Origin: Tachypleus tridentatus
Lineage: Eukaryota; Arthropoda; Merostomata; Xiphosura; Limulidae
Assembly (NCBI RefSeq): GCF_004210375.1
Contig: NC_134833.1
Coordinates: 18,655,396-18,719,395, forward strand
Length of the DNA stretch: 64,000 bases
Reading direction: 5' to 3'
The notes under the pieces were generated by a model. It worked only from the letters and a program-made list of their open reading frames with translations, did no database searches and was not told where the DNA came from. This document shows positions 33,197 to 45,245 of this stretch, piece by piece (the first letter of the stretch is position 1; each line of letters opens with the position of its first letter). The position numbers were made by a program, and so were the translations under genes.

Positions 33197-33290
33197 AGAC
33201 CAAAGCCACGTTGGAATATCTGCTGTGTCCACCGAGGGGAACCCAATCTCGGACTCAGTATTTTAAATCCTTAGAGTTACCAATGTCCCT
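33197..33290 (-). mobile_element. Family B SINE
   Basis: ACCAAAGCCACGTTGGAATA then TCTGCTGTGTCCACCGAGGG (tail and T-arm side), with a degenerate A-box side. Confidence 0.6.
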
Positions 33291-35883
33291 TCGAAGAACG
33301 AAACAGATAAATCCTCATGTTAAGTATCGTAACTGTATTTCTAAATGAATTTTATTTTTCACATACACTTGTAGAGCAACCTGTTTATCAAGATATTTGT
33401 GGAAGGTAAAATGACCTCCAACTAACGAAGTTGAGTTAAATATTTACAACCGTATATACAAACGACGACGATAATTTTAAGAAAACAGATAAAAATTATA
33501 GCAATGTTTGTACGTCTAGGGCTCTATGGAAGAAACCCGAGCCGTGAATAACAATATCGTAATATACTCACTTCTACTAGATTTCAATCAATTGGATGGC
33601 CGGAATTGTAACCTCAGAGCCACCATGGAGGTAAACTATTGGATAAAGAGAAACTTTTTTAGTATTTTAAAGCTAATCGTGTGCATATAAACATTGTTTG
33701 TTTTTATATATACCTTCTTACTTAAGAAAAAATGTCATTCGTCTGCATTGGAAAGAAAGCTGGTTTCTCAAACAAATTAAAAATAAATATTTCAGGTCAG
33801 CTTACGAAGAGAACTCCACTGAAAAAAACAGAGATTAATATAAATACATTATTTTATGTAAATTGTATATCATACACGTGTTGATACGTGTTATAGTTAC
33901 ACACGCCTTCTTGACTGACGTATAACATTTTTTAAAATAATGTATCTTGTGCTGAAGGTACAACAGAAGTAGTGCCATCTATTGTGACTTAAATATACCT
34001 TGATAAAAAGCACTACATATACATTTGTAGCGCCATCTTGTATTATAGTATAAAGGCAAAGTAACTTTTTAATATCTTACAATATAAAAATAATCTATTT
34101 ATACGATAGATAAATTTGTAAGAACTAGAACAGATGTTTCAAATATTATTTGATTAAAACCTGTTTCAAAAAGTAAACAGTATTTCTAAAAACAAAAACA
34201 ATATGAATAATTTTAGGAATTATAACTATACAATGGTACTCCTTTCACAAAGTATATTGTAATCCTGTAGAATCTAGGAACAGCCACAGTGGGTTACATT
34301 AGTTACAGTTTAGTTAAATAAATACTCATTTCATTTTAAAATAGGTAACGTTTTTAGTTTATCTACTTTTGTTTAATAAATATAGTTTTTTTACAATTTT
34401 TTCGAAACATTTTCATCAATGTTGCATTTCATGCAAATGATTCACAGAACTTACACTTTGATATTTCTAAACGTATACATAAAATTTAAATACCTTTTGA
34501 CAAGTGTACTGTAGTTTCGCTAACAAAGTATTGGTTGAGAAACAATTAGTATACATAATTCTATTACAACAGCAAGTCTGAGGATAGATAAAAGTTTAGT
34601 GTTCTAAACTTTGCCAATGATTAAAATGAAGGCTCTTAAAAATGTATTTTAAATGGATTCCAAGATTAACGTAATTAATATTCAACCAAAATACATGCAT
34701 AGATAGTTTTATGAGACTCAAATATTATATAAATTACATACATAATTAAAGAAAATAACTACTTTACAAATTCTGCATAACCTACGTTTGAAAGTCAATT
34801 ATGTAATGGCATTGAGTTAATTAATTATATTACTAAAAATAAATACAAATAAACCTAACTAGCTTGTATATTGTTCAATTTTCAAAACACAACATGGTGT
34901 ATAGTGATTATAAAGTTGAGTTTTTTACATATTTTATTCTAAACGTGTATTAGAAAATATATTATTTGTGCTGCCATCTATGTATAGTAAGGTAAACTAC
35001 CCACTTCTAATTTATAGATCTGGTGGAAGAATGAGCACAATATATACAATTTCAGTCGCAAGATGGCGACTATAATTCACACATGCGGTAAACTTTGAAA
35101 CTATGATACTTTTACTCTTTTGTAATCTACATTTCCACAAAAACTGGTCATTTATTATACTTATATCTATCCCTTAAACCAGACGATAATTTTGAAGGAC
35201 ATTTCATCTAGCATTGGGAAATTATCTCTATGTTTAAATACAACACCCAACGTAACGATGTGCGATTATCTTAAATCAAGGTTTTGCGGGTGTGAGAAAG
35301 TTAAACCTATCGTACGTCAGGTTAACTATTTGTTATTACTTAATAATAATTAGCTTAGGAAGTTGACCAACGTTCGTAAGTACTCAAATATATCAATTAC
35401 TGTCGATAGTTAACAAGTTAATTAATTCTATAATTAACTTTCTAGACTGGGATGCACACAACTTATTTGCATAAATATACAAAGAAAGAACATAAAATTA
35501 ATAATCGATGAGGAAATCAATGTTTGTATTTACTTCATTTCATGATCTGTTTGTAATTTAGAAAATTTTGAATTTCGATACCGAAAGAAACGAGGAAAAA
35601 AAAAATCGAACTTATGTTGTAGGTAATCTAACATAATCCAAAAATGTACATGAAAAACTATGTGCAACATAAAATCAAATTGTCTTAATGTCGTCATTAT
35701 CTAGGGGTACAAGAACCGTCATTTTTGTAGACCTCAATAAGGGAAAGAACCGTAACCTGTCAACCAAAAGTAACAACAACTGTTATTCATTAGAAACATT
35801 CAGATCAAATGAAACGACGTACAGTCATTAGTTGTAACCAATAATGCGAGCTAAGCTTTCATTTATAAGAGACTTATTTTATT
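33291..35883. other. 2.6-kb SINE-free AT-rich stretch with clustered CTCF-like strings
   Basis: No gene recognised. Four GCCATCT/AGATGGC sites lie at 33973-33986, 34030-34040, 34970-34983 (minus orientation) and 35057-35070 (plus). Confidence 0.5.
33973..35070. promoter_or_regulatory. Cluster of four CTCF/YY1-like cores
   Basis: GTGCCATCTATTGT (33973), GCGCCATCTTG (34030), GCTGCCATCTATGT (34970) and CGCAAGATGGCGAC (35057). Each matches the GGCGC/AGATGG half of the CTCF core. The AAGATGGCG forms also match YY1. The flanks differ, so they are not copies of one repeat. Confidence 0.3.
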
Positions 35884-36118
35884 TTTGGAACTTTGAACAA
35901 ATCTATACACAAGAACAATCCGAGATAGTCGTCCTTAATTAACTTAGCAGACTAAAAGAAAGACAGCTGATATACGCCACCCACCTCCAACACTTGGGCT
36001 ATTCTTTTACCAAAGAAAGCGAGATTGATCGTAACATTATAACGCCCCCACGGCTGTAACTGGATTAAAATTCGCGACCTGCGGATTGCGAATCGAGTAC
36101 TTCACTCCTAAACACTGC
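35884..36118 (-). mobile_element. Family A SINE, old and diverged
   Basis: Recognised by CCGCC/CCACCTCCAAC-type body, CTTGGGCTATTCTTTTACCA and CATTATAACGCCCCCACGGC. The head is degraded and 25 or so bases before it are deleted. Confidence 0.75.
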
Positions 36119-36664
36119 GAGTGTATGTTAACAGCAAGTAAAGCATACGTACTGCCTAATTTATATCAAACTTCTTTTAGTGCAAAAACCAAGTGTCCAA
36201 AATATCTATAAACAACTACAACTCACTTATAACAGATAACAGTAACAAATAATATTGATATTAATTGAAAAAACCAACAAGGTACACAAAAAATACAGAT
36301 ATAAATAGCAAGCACAAATGTTTGTTGTTCTTTTTGAAGCCACGGCATAGTGGCTCAAAAAAACAAAACAAAAAAACCTTCAGCCATTCTATTTTACATA
36401 CATCACTTTTAGCTCGTAACTCCATCTCTTGACGGAGTTGAAATCTAATTACAGCCTCAACTATTTCTTATTTTATTTACTTCGAAAATTAAAAATAAGC
36501 AGAAACTACTTGACCGTGAACATATTAAAAACATATTAATAAATAACAAATGCTCTTTTGGTATTCTAACCAGATAATTGATTTATTATTTAAACCAAAT
36601 CTTATTCAAGAAGGAACCAATCGTTAACTCTCGCATTATACACAAAGCATCATCATCCTTTGGG
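36119..36664. other. AT-rich spacer
   Basis: Nothing recognised. Confidence 0.5.
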
Positions 36665-36750
36665 TCCCCGATAGTTCAGCGGAAGTTTTACAATACTAGC
36701 ACTTGGAAGTTCGATCCCCGTGCTGGAGAGAGAACGAACATACAGTTCTG
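36665..36750 (+). mobile_element. tRNA-like SINE head, family B-like
   Basis: CCCCGATAGTTCAGCGGAAG, then B box GGAAGTTCGATCCCC and GTGCTGG. The tail is weak. The long 5' half has good A- and B-box spacing, but the stem pairing does not look like a functional tRNA. Confidence 0.45.
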
Positions 36751-36929
36751 CATATTTGCACTAATAAAAGAATAGTCCTTAAGTGTCGTAAATACTATTA
36801 CGAAAGAATTAGAAATTACTGAGCAACATAGGAGAACTCGCAACTAAAAACGTCTCCAATAAAGGAGCTTTCTCCTTTGTCGTACTTTAAATTAGCATGC
36901 AGTAGCTAGCTGTAAGTTATCAAATAGAC

Positions 36930-37154
36930 TTAACACTCCTACGAAAAGACGTTTCTAGTCCTGATTTCTCCAAGCCCGTTCCCCTGGCTGTGGTTTCGCT
37001 AGAGAGTAGATAGGGACAGTGGGAATCTCGTTAATCCATTCATTAATGGATTTAAATGGCAATTTCATTTAAATACAAAATTATTAGCCTAATATTAATA
37101 ACCTTTCAAGTTGCTCTGGGGCCTATTAGGCCCCACTTTTCGTAGGAGTGTTAA
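36930..37154. mobile_element. piggyBac-type MITE, non-autonomous, 217 bp plus TTAA ends
   Basis: TTAACACTCCTACGAAAAG at 36930-36948 is the exact reverse complement of 37136-37154, so a 15-bp perfect terminal inverted repeat is bounded by TTAA on each side, the target duplicated by piggyBac transposases. There is no coding capacity. Inside are three further hairpins: AATCCATT/AATGGATT (37033-37052), ATTTAAATG/CATTTAAAT (37050-37074) and GGGGCCTA/TAGGCCCC around one T (37118-37134). Perfect ends suggest recent activity or at least little decay. It must depend on a transposase encoded elsewhere. Confidence 0.8.
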
Positions 37155-37251
37155 AAAACTAAGTCACAAAAACAATGAAAATTAGTTTATCCAATAAGAG
37201 TATTCATAAAATAAAGAAAAAAGTTTTAAATTACTTTTAGTAAAAAGTACA

Positions 37252-37342
37252 AAGAACTATCTGAGTTCTCTTCACAGAAGGGAATCGAACCTCCAATTTT
37301 AGCGTTGTAAATTAAGAAGTTTACAGTTGGCCCACCAGGAAA
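37252..37342 (-). mobile_element. Family B SINE
   Basis: TCACAGAAGGGAATCGAACC then TCCAATTTTAGCGTTGTAAA: the B box and anticodon side are clear on the minus strand. Confidence 0.65.
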
Positions 37343-37517
37343 CGTTTTATAAAGTAACTGTCATTAATAATCAACTTTCTGCGAAGAAAATATTTTAATT
37401 TCCGAAGAACAACAACAACCTATTTCTGTACTTAAAACAAGCAAGATGGATTAATTCAAAACTTTCTTACTTCACGTGTAACCTGGAGATGTGCACGGTG
37501 AAATAATAATAAAAACA

Positions 37518-37793
37518 AGTCCAGCGTGGCCAGATGGGTTAAGGCGCCTAAGTTCGACTCGTAATCTCAGGGTCGCGGGATCCAATCCCCGTCGTACCAA
37601 ACATGCTCGCCCTTTCAACCGTGGGGGAATTTATAATATGACGATCAATCCCACTATTCGTTGGTAAACGATTAGCCCAAGTTTGTGATGGATGGTGGTG
37701 ACTACCTGCCTTCCCTCTAGTCTTACACTGCTAAATTATGGACGGCTAGCGCAGATAGCCCTTGTGTACTTTGCGCGAAATTCAAAACCAAGC
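37518..37793 (+). mobile_element. Family A SINE, full length
   Basis: AGTCCAGCGTGGCCAGATGG to GTGTACTTTGCGCGAAATTC. A three-base insertion lies in the head (GCGCCTAAGTTCGAC), and the B box has changed to GGGATCCAATCCC. Confidence 0.92.
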
Positions 37794-39125
37794 AAAAAAT
37801 AATAAAAACTACAAGTACATTAAAGGTAATTATTATTTTAGTTTAAATGGAAGTTATCATTTGATTGTTATTCTAAAGCGTTCTTAAGTGCTGCATTTAG
37901 TATACATGGCATGCGCAGATCATAGATTTCGCCATTTCTTAACACTTAAACATTTTGTTATAATTAGCAAAGTTCTATGTATTACTTATAAAGTTGAGGT
38001 AATTGTTTACGTTTTATAAAACGAGCATTGAAAAAAAAAATTGTGTTGCGCCATCTAACAAAGACAAAATAAACTAGCACAACATTTATAACTTAGGTAC
38101 TTAATACAAATGCGAGAAAGCATGTATATATAATGTATGTGTTCAACTCCGATAAAACAAAATAGTGAATTTTTTAACATCTAGTAATATACATGCTCGA
38201 TGACGTTCTAACTTGATTAATAAATTTTCTTAAATTTTTGAAACTAACTAATAACTGAAATTAAAACAAACATGGTCACTTCCCACTAAGCCTCGTTTTA
38301 AACTTTCTTCACAACTCCCATTACGTCACAGATAAATGACATTCATTCGAACGAGGAAATTAAAATATTGTATATATTTTAAAATGTTTATTTAGAATAT
38401 ACAAAAAAAATTTCACATAAAAGTTTGATTTCCAGCACCACCAATATTTTGCAAATTGAGCCGTAACTTACTTCGTTATGGGTGTCAAAGGAAGTAATGT
38501 GTTTGAGATATTGGAAGTTAGAACATAAAATTGAGAGGAAAAGTAATATTGGGAGAATGAAACCCGAGGAATGTAGAAGGAAACATACGCGCCATCTAGT
38601 GGGAAATATGTACGTTACTCCTTCCAGGATGTGCTCTTTTTTTCCTTTTTTTTTTTTCTTCTAGTTGGTCAAGTTCAGCAGGGCGGTGTTGGGTAGGGCT
38701 TAGACCCATTGCATGCCATTTGAGTGCATTTTCCGCATAGCCGAGTAGACCAGTTGTTTCTAGTCGATTGAATAACAGTGCCTGAGGTGGATGACAAGTG
38801 AAGTGGCTTTGCTAACTCACTGTCCTTCCCCAAAATTCCCATAAGAAAACTAGAGGTCAGTGTAGAAACTTTTTTTTGCTATGGGAGAGGAAAGGGGGCT
38901 TATTTATATAGAAATCTGATAGTTAAGTAGAGAAATTAAGAGGTAGGAAGTCGAAATAGTATGCGAGTTTGTGTAGACGTTTATTTGAAGTTACGCTTAC
39001 CACATTTAGTGAGATTAAAATAAAACAGTTGAATCATTTCCTTAGATTAACATTAAAAAAAAAGTTCCTGATTATCCTACGAAAAAGTGAAAATAAAACA
39101 GTAAATACCACAGCTTTGTTTCTTT
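37794..39125. other. AT-rich unique stretch
   Basis: No gene recognised. Contains CTCF-like cores at 38048-38061 (weak) and 38589-38602 (strong), and poly-T near 38640-38660. Confidence 0.5.
38589..38602 (-). promoter_or_regulatory. Strong CTCF-like core
   Basis: The minus strand reads CCACTAGATGGCGC, matching CCASYAGRKGGCRS at all but possibly one position. This is the best match in the window along with 17906. Confidence 0.5.
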
Positions 39126-39236
39126 ATAGTTAAGCACAAAGTTGCACAGTGTGTTATCTGTACTGGCTCCCACCACGAGTATCGAAATCTAATCCTTAAC
39201 GTTGTTAAGTCCGTAGATATACTGTTGAGCTGACGG
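39126..39236 (-). mobile_element. Family B SINE
   Basis: AGTTAAGCACAAAGTTGCAC (tail), CCACCACGAGTATCGAAATC (B box), AACGTTGTTAAGTCCGTAGA (head). Complete, moderately diverged. Confidence 0.75.
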
Positions 39237-39939
39237 GAACATTCATAAGCGCGTTGAAATAGTCTTCCAACTTACATGTCAGGCAATTCTTTACACAGGT
39301 CAAGAGCGTAAATAATCGTTAAAACTTTGATGTCATACGTCTCAGAAAAAGATATAATAGACCGATGATACCGAGATACTGTGCTATATTAATTAATGTT
39401 TATTTTTCACATTAGTAACTGGTATCAGTTGTATTACCTGAGGATTTTTATCATCAATTTTAGGCCTAAGAGTCTTCTAGGCCTATTTAACAATTGTTTC
39501 GAATGGTAAAAGGCGCGTTAGAACACAAAACAGACGACGTTCATTCCTTAGTGGCGCTAATTTTAATAATGGATGAAAATAATGTGATACTTTAGGGTAG
39601 GGGAGAAATTTTTATAATTGATACGATTACATTTTCAGATAAAGGTAATTTAGATGGTCACGTTATTTTAACAATTCTACTTAACAGTTTCAATTCAATT
39701 AAAACAATGAATAAATCACCATTACTGAGACTGATTGCAATATTTGTAGTATATTACATTTTGTTTTTGACCTATTTATTTGTTATTAAGAAATTGCAAC
39801 TGAGTAAGTCATCGACTCGCAAACACAATTTACAAAAGCATATTGAAATAGCGGATGAATTTCATCTCGTTGTTAATTATAAGATTAACATAGGCTCTGT
39901 TCTTCCTACTGCGAAGACATATCGGTCCGTACAGGGACC
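39237..39939. other. AT-rich spacer
   Basis: No gene recognised. A CTCF-like string CCTTAGTGGCGCTA lies at 39547-39560. CGGTCC/GGACCG at 39923-39940 is a short inverted repeat next to the following SINE. Confidence 0.5.
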
Positions 39940-40204
39940 GGGTGTGGTCTAATAGTTAACGTTCCCGTACTGTGAACCCGACAATCCATGTTTAGCACCT
40001 CTTTGATGAAAACACGCACCGCCGTTTGGGGTGTGGTTGCGCTATAAAAATAAAACTTTCGAATACCACTGTTAGATCAGGCTAGAACAGCTCAACAGTT
40101 GGTAGCGGGTACGGATAACAAAGCACCTTTCCTTTGGTGTTTCCATTTAAAATTAGGGGTGACTATGCACGGTTAGCCCTTGTATAGCAATACATGAAAT
40201 TCTG
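39940..40204 (+). mobile_element. Family D SINE with His(GTG)-like head
   Basis: GGGTGTGGTCTAATAGTTAA then CGTTCCCGTACTGTGAACCC: the A box and loop CTGTGAA, which would read GTG. The body is different from family A. The tail AAAATTAGGGGTGACTATGC, GGTTAGCCCTTGTATAGC and ATGAAATTC corresponds to the family A tail. This is evidence that unlike heads share one 3' end. Confidence 0.65.
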
Positions 40205-40302
40205 AAACTGACTGGCCCGTGATAGATTTTACAAATTTTGATAAAAACAATGGTCAGAAATGTATAAATATGTATATATAATATTTTTTGTTGTTAATAA
40301 AC

Positions 40303-40360
40303 ATTAAGCATTACAATGGGCTATTGTGTTATACCCAGTGCAGGAATAGAACTCAGAAAA
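40303..40360 (-). mobile_element. Family B SINE remnant
   Basis: AAGCATTACAATGGGCTATT then GTGCAGGAATAGAACTC: tail and part of the B box. Confidence 0.45.
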
Positions 40361-40817
40361 TAATATTTTACCTGTGTGTTAACTAAATCAAGTGTTTTGT
40401 TGTTACAATATCGTACACTAATATCAAGGTGAAACATTTATCAATAATCGAGGAAGGATTCGCCCTGCATTTAACCTGTGGATTTTAGAGATGGAGAGCT
40501 AGATTCAGAATCCGTTTGATACCATTAAATATTCCTTCGCACTTTCATCTGTGTGTGCGTTATACGAGTGGTATTCAATTCCTTAGTGTGAATGTGGGAT
40601 GGTAGTAGCCGCTGAGTGGACCTCAGGTTAGTAGTTCAGAACTTGGGACAGCGACAGGTAGCTTTACCATAAATAAAAATGTATGAATTTTCCCAAACAC
40701 AACTCACGCTGAAAGTTTTTGTTTTTTTTAATATAAAGTTATTTTACAGTTTAAGGTAAATTTTAGGCTTATTGGATTTTTTTCAAACAGATACTTTGTT
40801 GTCAAAATGCTTATATG

Positions 40818-40850
40818 ACACACACACACACATACATATATATACACACC
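40818..40850. repeat. (CA)n and (TA)n microsatellite
   Basis: CA repeats passing into CATACATATATATACACAC. Confidence 0.85.
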
Positions 40851-41517
40851 ATAATTCCTATAAATTAAACTGGTATTCGAAAAATAATTTAATGATTTTA
40901 TAAATGTCAAATAGGTTATTTGAATTGTTTTCTACAAATGTCGATAGATGGCGATAAATACAACAATATCATCATTTTATGTTTTATAACAAATAGTAAG
41001 AGTTCGATTTTACTTATTTTGCAATGAAATACGCACTCATCTACAATTAAATGTACACTATAAAAATTAGGCTTAATATTTTAGAAAACAAAGGATAACA
41101 TGATAGGTGACCGAAACCCAACGCCTGACCAAAGGGCACAGGTTAATTTACAAAACTTTTTCAACGCACCTTTTCAATAACCCATGGTCCTTCTCAAGTT
41201 ACGCTAGAACAAATAAGGAGGGGTGGTTTTTCACTCAGTTTGTAAAATAAAAAACAAGAACTGAACATATCAATTAAACACAATTATCGTTTCACCAACA
41301 ACGTTCACTTCACGTTGTTTACAAAGTGTATTTCAATGAAGGACCCGAGGATGATTGATTTTGTTTTTTAATATACGACTAATAGCGGTTCTAAGATACT
41401 TGTTTGTGATAATGTGAGAAACGTAACATGCAATTAAACTTCACTTCTGTTTGTTTCTCTGTACAGTTTCAAAAGCTCTAATATAACAGGTAAGTAAAAT
41501 CCAGTCTTCCCCAGATA

Positions 41518-41531
41518 ACGCCCTCCAGCGG
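41518..41531 (-). promoter_or_regulatory. Strong CTCF-like core
   Basis: The minus strand reads CCGCTGGAGGGCGT, very close to the GC-rich vertebrate form of the CTCF core. Confidence 0.45.
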
Positions 41532-42307
41532 CAAATATTACGACTTTTCTAAGTTACATCACAAAATTTAACAAATATTAAATATCAGTGTTCACAGCGT
41601 ATCCTAATCGTTAGCATTTATATAATGGTAATCGCATTTCAATAAGCTTCTCTAATGGGCCTTTTCTATTTCACGTGTCGCGTTCAGTTTTGCTTAAGAT
41701 GAAGTATAGGTATTTATATACAGAACGTTTTAAAATACTTTTAACTAATTATAACATTAAATATTAAGTGTACAAAAAACACACATTGTTGGCTGAATAT
41801 GAAGTTTCATGTTTGTTCTATTTCACGTCACTGTTTAACCACAAACTCTTTAAAAATTAACTGGAATTCATATTATTTCGCTAATTGGAAATAATATAGT
41901 GTGAAAGAAATAACATTTAAAACAATACACTTACCGTTGCGTTAGCACATAGAACTTCAAACAATAATGACATGACAACGGATAGTACTTACAAAGTAAA
42001 CGTGTTGCAGGCATTCACTGAATGTTTTATTTCTGCCTCTTATTTGGTTATTTCAGTGTACTATGGCGCTTTCTTAAGAGTATGGTTATCACTGTTCAAA
42101 TTAAGAGGCAACGGTATAGGAGGGGAGAGGGCTTAGTGGGGCTGAATCTTAACATGCGCCCAGCCTCGTCTTCAACCACACCCACCGCAGGAACTATGTT
42201 TGGTATTAAAGCTAGTTTAGTTCCTAAATACCACAGTATTTACACCCACAACATGAAGAGTGAAGACCTCTCAATTTTTTTTTTTTTTTTTATTGAGCTC
42301 ACCTCAT

Positions 42308-42321
42308 CCACCAGGTGTCGC
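42308..42321 (+). promoter_or_regulatory. CTCF-like core
   Basis: CCACCAGGTGTCGC, one mismatch at the invariant GGC. Confidence 0.4.
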
Positions 42322-42570
42322 TTCTGAGATTATCCTTCCTATTTACTATTCCTTTCAAACACACTCAGTGGTATGATTTCAATAAGGAGATCTGACTTTC
42401 ATTATGGTGTAAAAATAAGTTTTAAAACTATAAGAAAATAAACCCTACCTTAAGTAAAGGTTTATCCTGACCTTAGTATGACTGGCTTCCTCCTGGAAAA
42501 CACCTGGAATATTGAAACATGCGAATCAATATGAAAATGCGTAAAAGATACAAATGTGAACTTTCTAGTT

Positions 42571-42812
42571 AATATTAACCAAGTGTTGTAACAAGTGCCT
42601 CTCTAGAGAGCCATCGTCTGAAACATTAACCAAGTGTTGTAACAAGTGCCTCTCTAGAGAGCCATCGTCTGAAACATTAACCAAGTGTTGTAGCAAGTGC
42701 CTCTCTAGAGAGCCATCGTCTAAAACATTAACCAAGTGTTGTAACAAGTGCCTCTCTAGCCATCGTCTAAAATATTAACCAAGTGTTGTAACAAGTGTCT
42801 CTCTATCCATCA
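42571..42812. repeat. 51-bp tandem repeat, about 5 copies
   Basis: The unit is ACATTAACCAAGTGTTGTAA followed by CAAGTGCCTCTCTAGAGAGC and CATCGTCTGAA. The first three units contain the 12-base palindrome CTCTCTAGAGAG; the later ones have lost part of it. The minus-strand open frame (42565-42747) repeats LLQHLVNVSDDGSLERH, a 17-residue unit, because 51 is a multiple of three. It starts without ATG and I do not call it a gene. Confidence 0.92.
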
Positions 42813-43507
42813 TCTCATGTTATGCAACTGATGTAATAGTAAGACCACCTATTTAAAGCTTGGGTTTTATGTTAAACTACGTTTAAATTTCGTTTTGTTT
42901 TTGTGAGACCAGATAATTAAAGAATAATCAAAGCTACAAATTAAAAACTTGTAGAAGAAAGTAAAAACGTTGAAAATATTAACAGAGGTAGCTTCGTCGG
43001 GTTGTTATCAAGAATGTTAAAAATTGAGCAGAAACATTGTCTCGTGTGATATTAGCGGTAACTTACCAGTCAAGAAGATAAATGGCAACATGATGGTACT
43101 TTTATCACTAACTGTGTGCTATTAGATATTTGTCCCCGAGGATTCATAATGCGGTCAAATTCTCAAGATGCCTGACCTTCGCTGACCTCTCGCTTCAGTT
43201 AGTACGTCCCAATTCTCCGGTTAACTAACAGCATGACCTCCCCCACATCACAACAACAATAAACTGGATAATATTTATGTATCGCTAATTTAATCTAAAA
43301 ATTCTACAGTTCAAGAACGCAAGCTAAACACATCTTCACTCCTTCACGCACGTGACGCCTAAAATGTATGTAACGTTAGGAATATGGAATATATCTCTAA
43401 TTTATTCAGTGGTGATATGGAGTACCGCATATTCCTTTGATATAATCTAATTATATTGAATCACACCAATCACAGTAATGTTATACGTTCAGTTTGTTTG
43501 TTAGTTT
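42813..43507. other. AT-rich spacer
   Basis: Nothing recognised. Confidence 0.5.
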
Positions 43508-43746
43508 TAAGTTTTCGCGCAAAGCTACACGAGGGTTATCTGCGCTAGCCGTCCCTAATTTAGCAGTGTAAGACCAGAGTGAAAGTAGCTAGTCATCACC
43601 TCCGACCGTCAACTGTTGGGCTACTCTTTTGCCAACGAATAGTGGGATGGACCGTAACGTTATAACGCCCCAACTGCTGAAAGGACGAGCATGTTTGGTG
43701 TAAGGGGGATTCGAGTCAAGCACTCTAACAACCTAGCCATGCCTGA
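43508..43746 (-). mobile_element. Family A SINE with deletion in the head
   Basis: From AAGTTTTCGCGCAAAGCTAC to CAACCTAGCCATGCC. Between GGGGGATTCGA and GTCAAGCACTC the anticodon-arm bases are missing. Confidence 0.88.
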
Positions 43747-44568
43747 ATATATTTCGTAATGATATCGAATTCCTTGAATTTACCCCTAGTATTATGTTTA
43801 TTATTACTGATATGGAGTCTCACGAATCCTCAACATTATATATCCATCAATAATATCAAATTACATTAATCCCCCTAGTATTATATATCCATTAATGATA
43901 TTGAATTCCGTAAATATCCAGTATTTCATGCATTTAAAAAATTTACAATTATCTAGAAACCTGCTACAAATTATACTATATACTAAAGCTGTGTTAGTTT
44001 AGAAGTGTTGGAAAAACAAATCAAATTTTGTCAATTATGGTTTTACCTAATCGCACTAATAAATGACGTTTATTTTTACTGTTACTTTATTACCACTTAT
44101 GACACCTAATTACAGTTGTATAGTTAGAAACAAGTTTATTGAAAGTGTTGTTACCATTAAATCACGTGTTTTTAGAAATGTTGCTTGGTTGGATTTTAAT
44201 AATTTCCTATCTTTGAAAAATGGCGTTATTACGTGGATCTGAGCATAAAACGTAACTACCAGAAAACATATAACTATCAGCACGTTCAAGTAATTACAAG
44301 TTGAGATATAGGATCGTTTCAGTTGACAAATGACATAAAAATAATTTATAAATACAATGAAATATGAAAAACACAAGCTAAAAGAGCATTTTTGAATCAA
44401 AGTAATTAAATTAGAAATTAAAAATTTATATAAATAATAAACGGTTAAAGCGGCTATCTGAACAAGTCGATTTAGTTATCTTCCAGATTACTTGGTTTCG
44501 TAATAAAACAAAAATTCTTACCACTAATGCCGAGTGTATATAGAACATGCAGCAATCATTTATAGTTT
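43747..44568. other. AT-rich spacer with degenerate short duplications
   Basis: Two diverged copies of ATATATCCATTAATGATATT lie near 43837 and 43883. No gene. Confidence 0.45.
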
Positions 44569-44809
44569 GGCTTGGCATGGCCAGGTGGTTAAGGCACTCG
44601 ACTCCTAATCCGAAGGTCGCGGGTTCGAATCCCCGTCACACCAAACATGCTCGCCTTCTCGGCCGTGGGGGCGTTATAATGTTACGGTCAATTCCACTAT
44701 TCGTTGTTAAAAAGAGTAGCCCAACAGTTGACGGTCGGCGGTGATGACTTGTTGCCTTCCGTCTTGTTTTACACTGCTAAATTATGGATTGCTAGCGCAG
44801 ATATGGCTT
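44569..44809 (+). mobile_element. Family A SINE, tail missing
   Basis: The head GGCTTGGCATGGCCAGGTGG is intact, with loop CTCCTAA and B box GGGTTCGAATCCCC. The copy ends after GCTAGCGCAGATATG without the final tail. Confidence 0.92.
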
Positions 44810-44991
44810 TGTTAATAAAATGGCATCGATTGTATCATTCAAGATGTGAATTATCCCAGGATTAGCAGTACCTATCTAAGGATGTTACTACTGATATTTA
44901 AACTTATGGATTTATTATCTTCGTACCGATGACAATTATGAATCATCTAAGTGAAAATTTACAAGAAAGAAGTGTTTGTTTGTTTGTCTGT

Positions 44992-45245
44992 TTTGCAATT
45001 TCGCACAAAGCTACACGAGGGCTATCCGAACTAGCCGTCCCTATTTTAGCAGTGTAAGACTAAAGGGAAGGCAGCTAGTCGTCACCACCCACCGCTACTT
45101 TTTTACCAACGAATAGTGGGATTGACCGTCACATTATAACGCCCCCACGGCTGGGAGGGTGAGCTTGTTTGGCGCGACGGGGATTCAAACCCGCGACCCT
45201 CAGATTACGAGTCGCACGCCTTAACCCACTTGGCCATGCCGGGCC
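44992..45245 (-). mobile_element. Family A SINE, full length, near consensus
   Basis: From GCAATTTCGCACAAAGCTAC to CTTGGCCATGCCGGGCCC. About 13 bases (CAACTCTTGGGCT) are lost in the body. Confidence 0.93.

Larger units (their letters stand above)
40205..42570. other. 2.4-kb AT-rich stretch with a family B remnant
   Basis: Apart from the SINE remnant at 40303-40360 and a (CA)n/(TA)n tract at 40818-40850, no repeat or gene is recognised. CTCF-like cores are at 40941-40954, 41518-41531 and 42308-42321. Poly-T run at about 42276-42292. Confidence 0.5.

Noticed and set aside
42565..42747. Minus-strand 17-residue repeat protein
   Set aside because: Same repeat arithmetic (51 bp); no ATG and no splice context.
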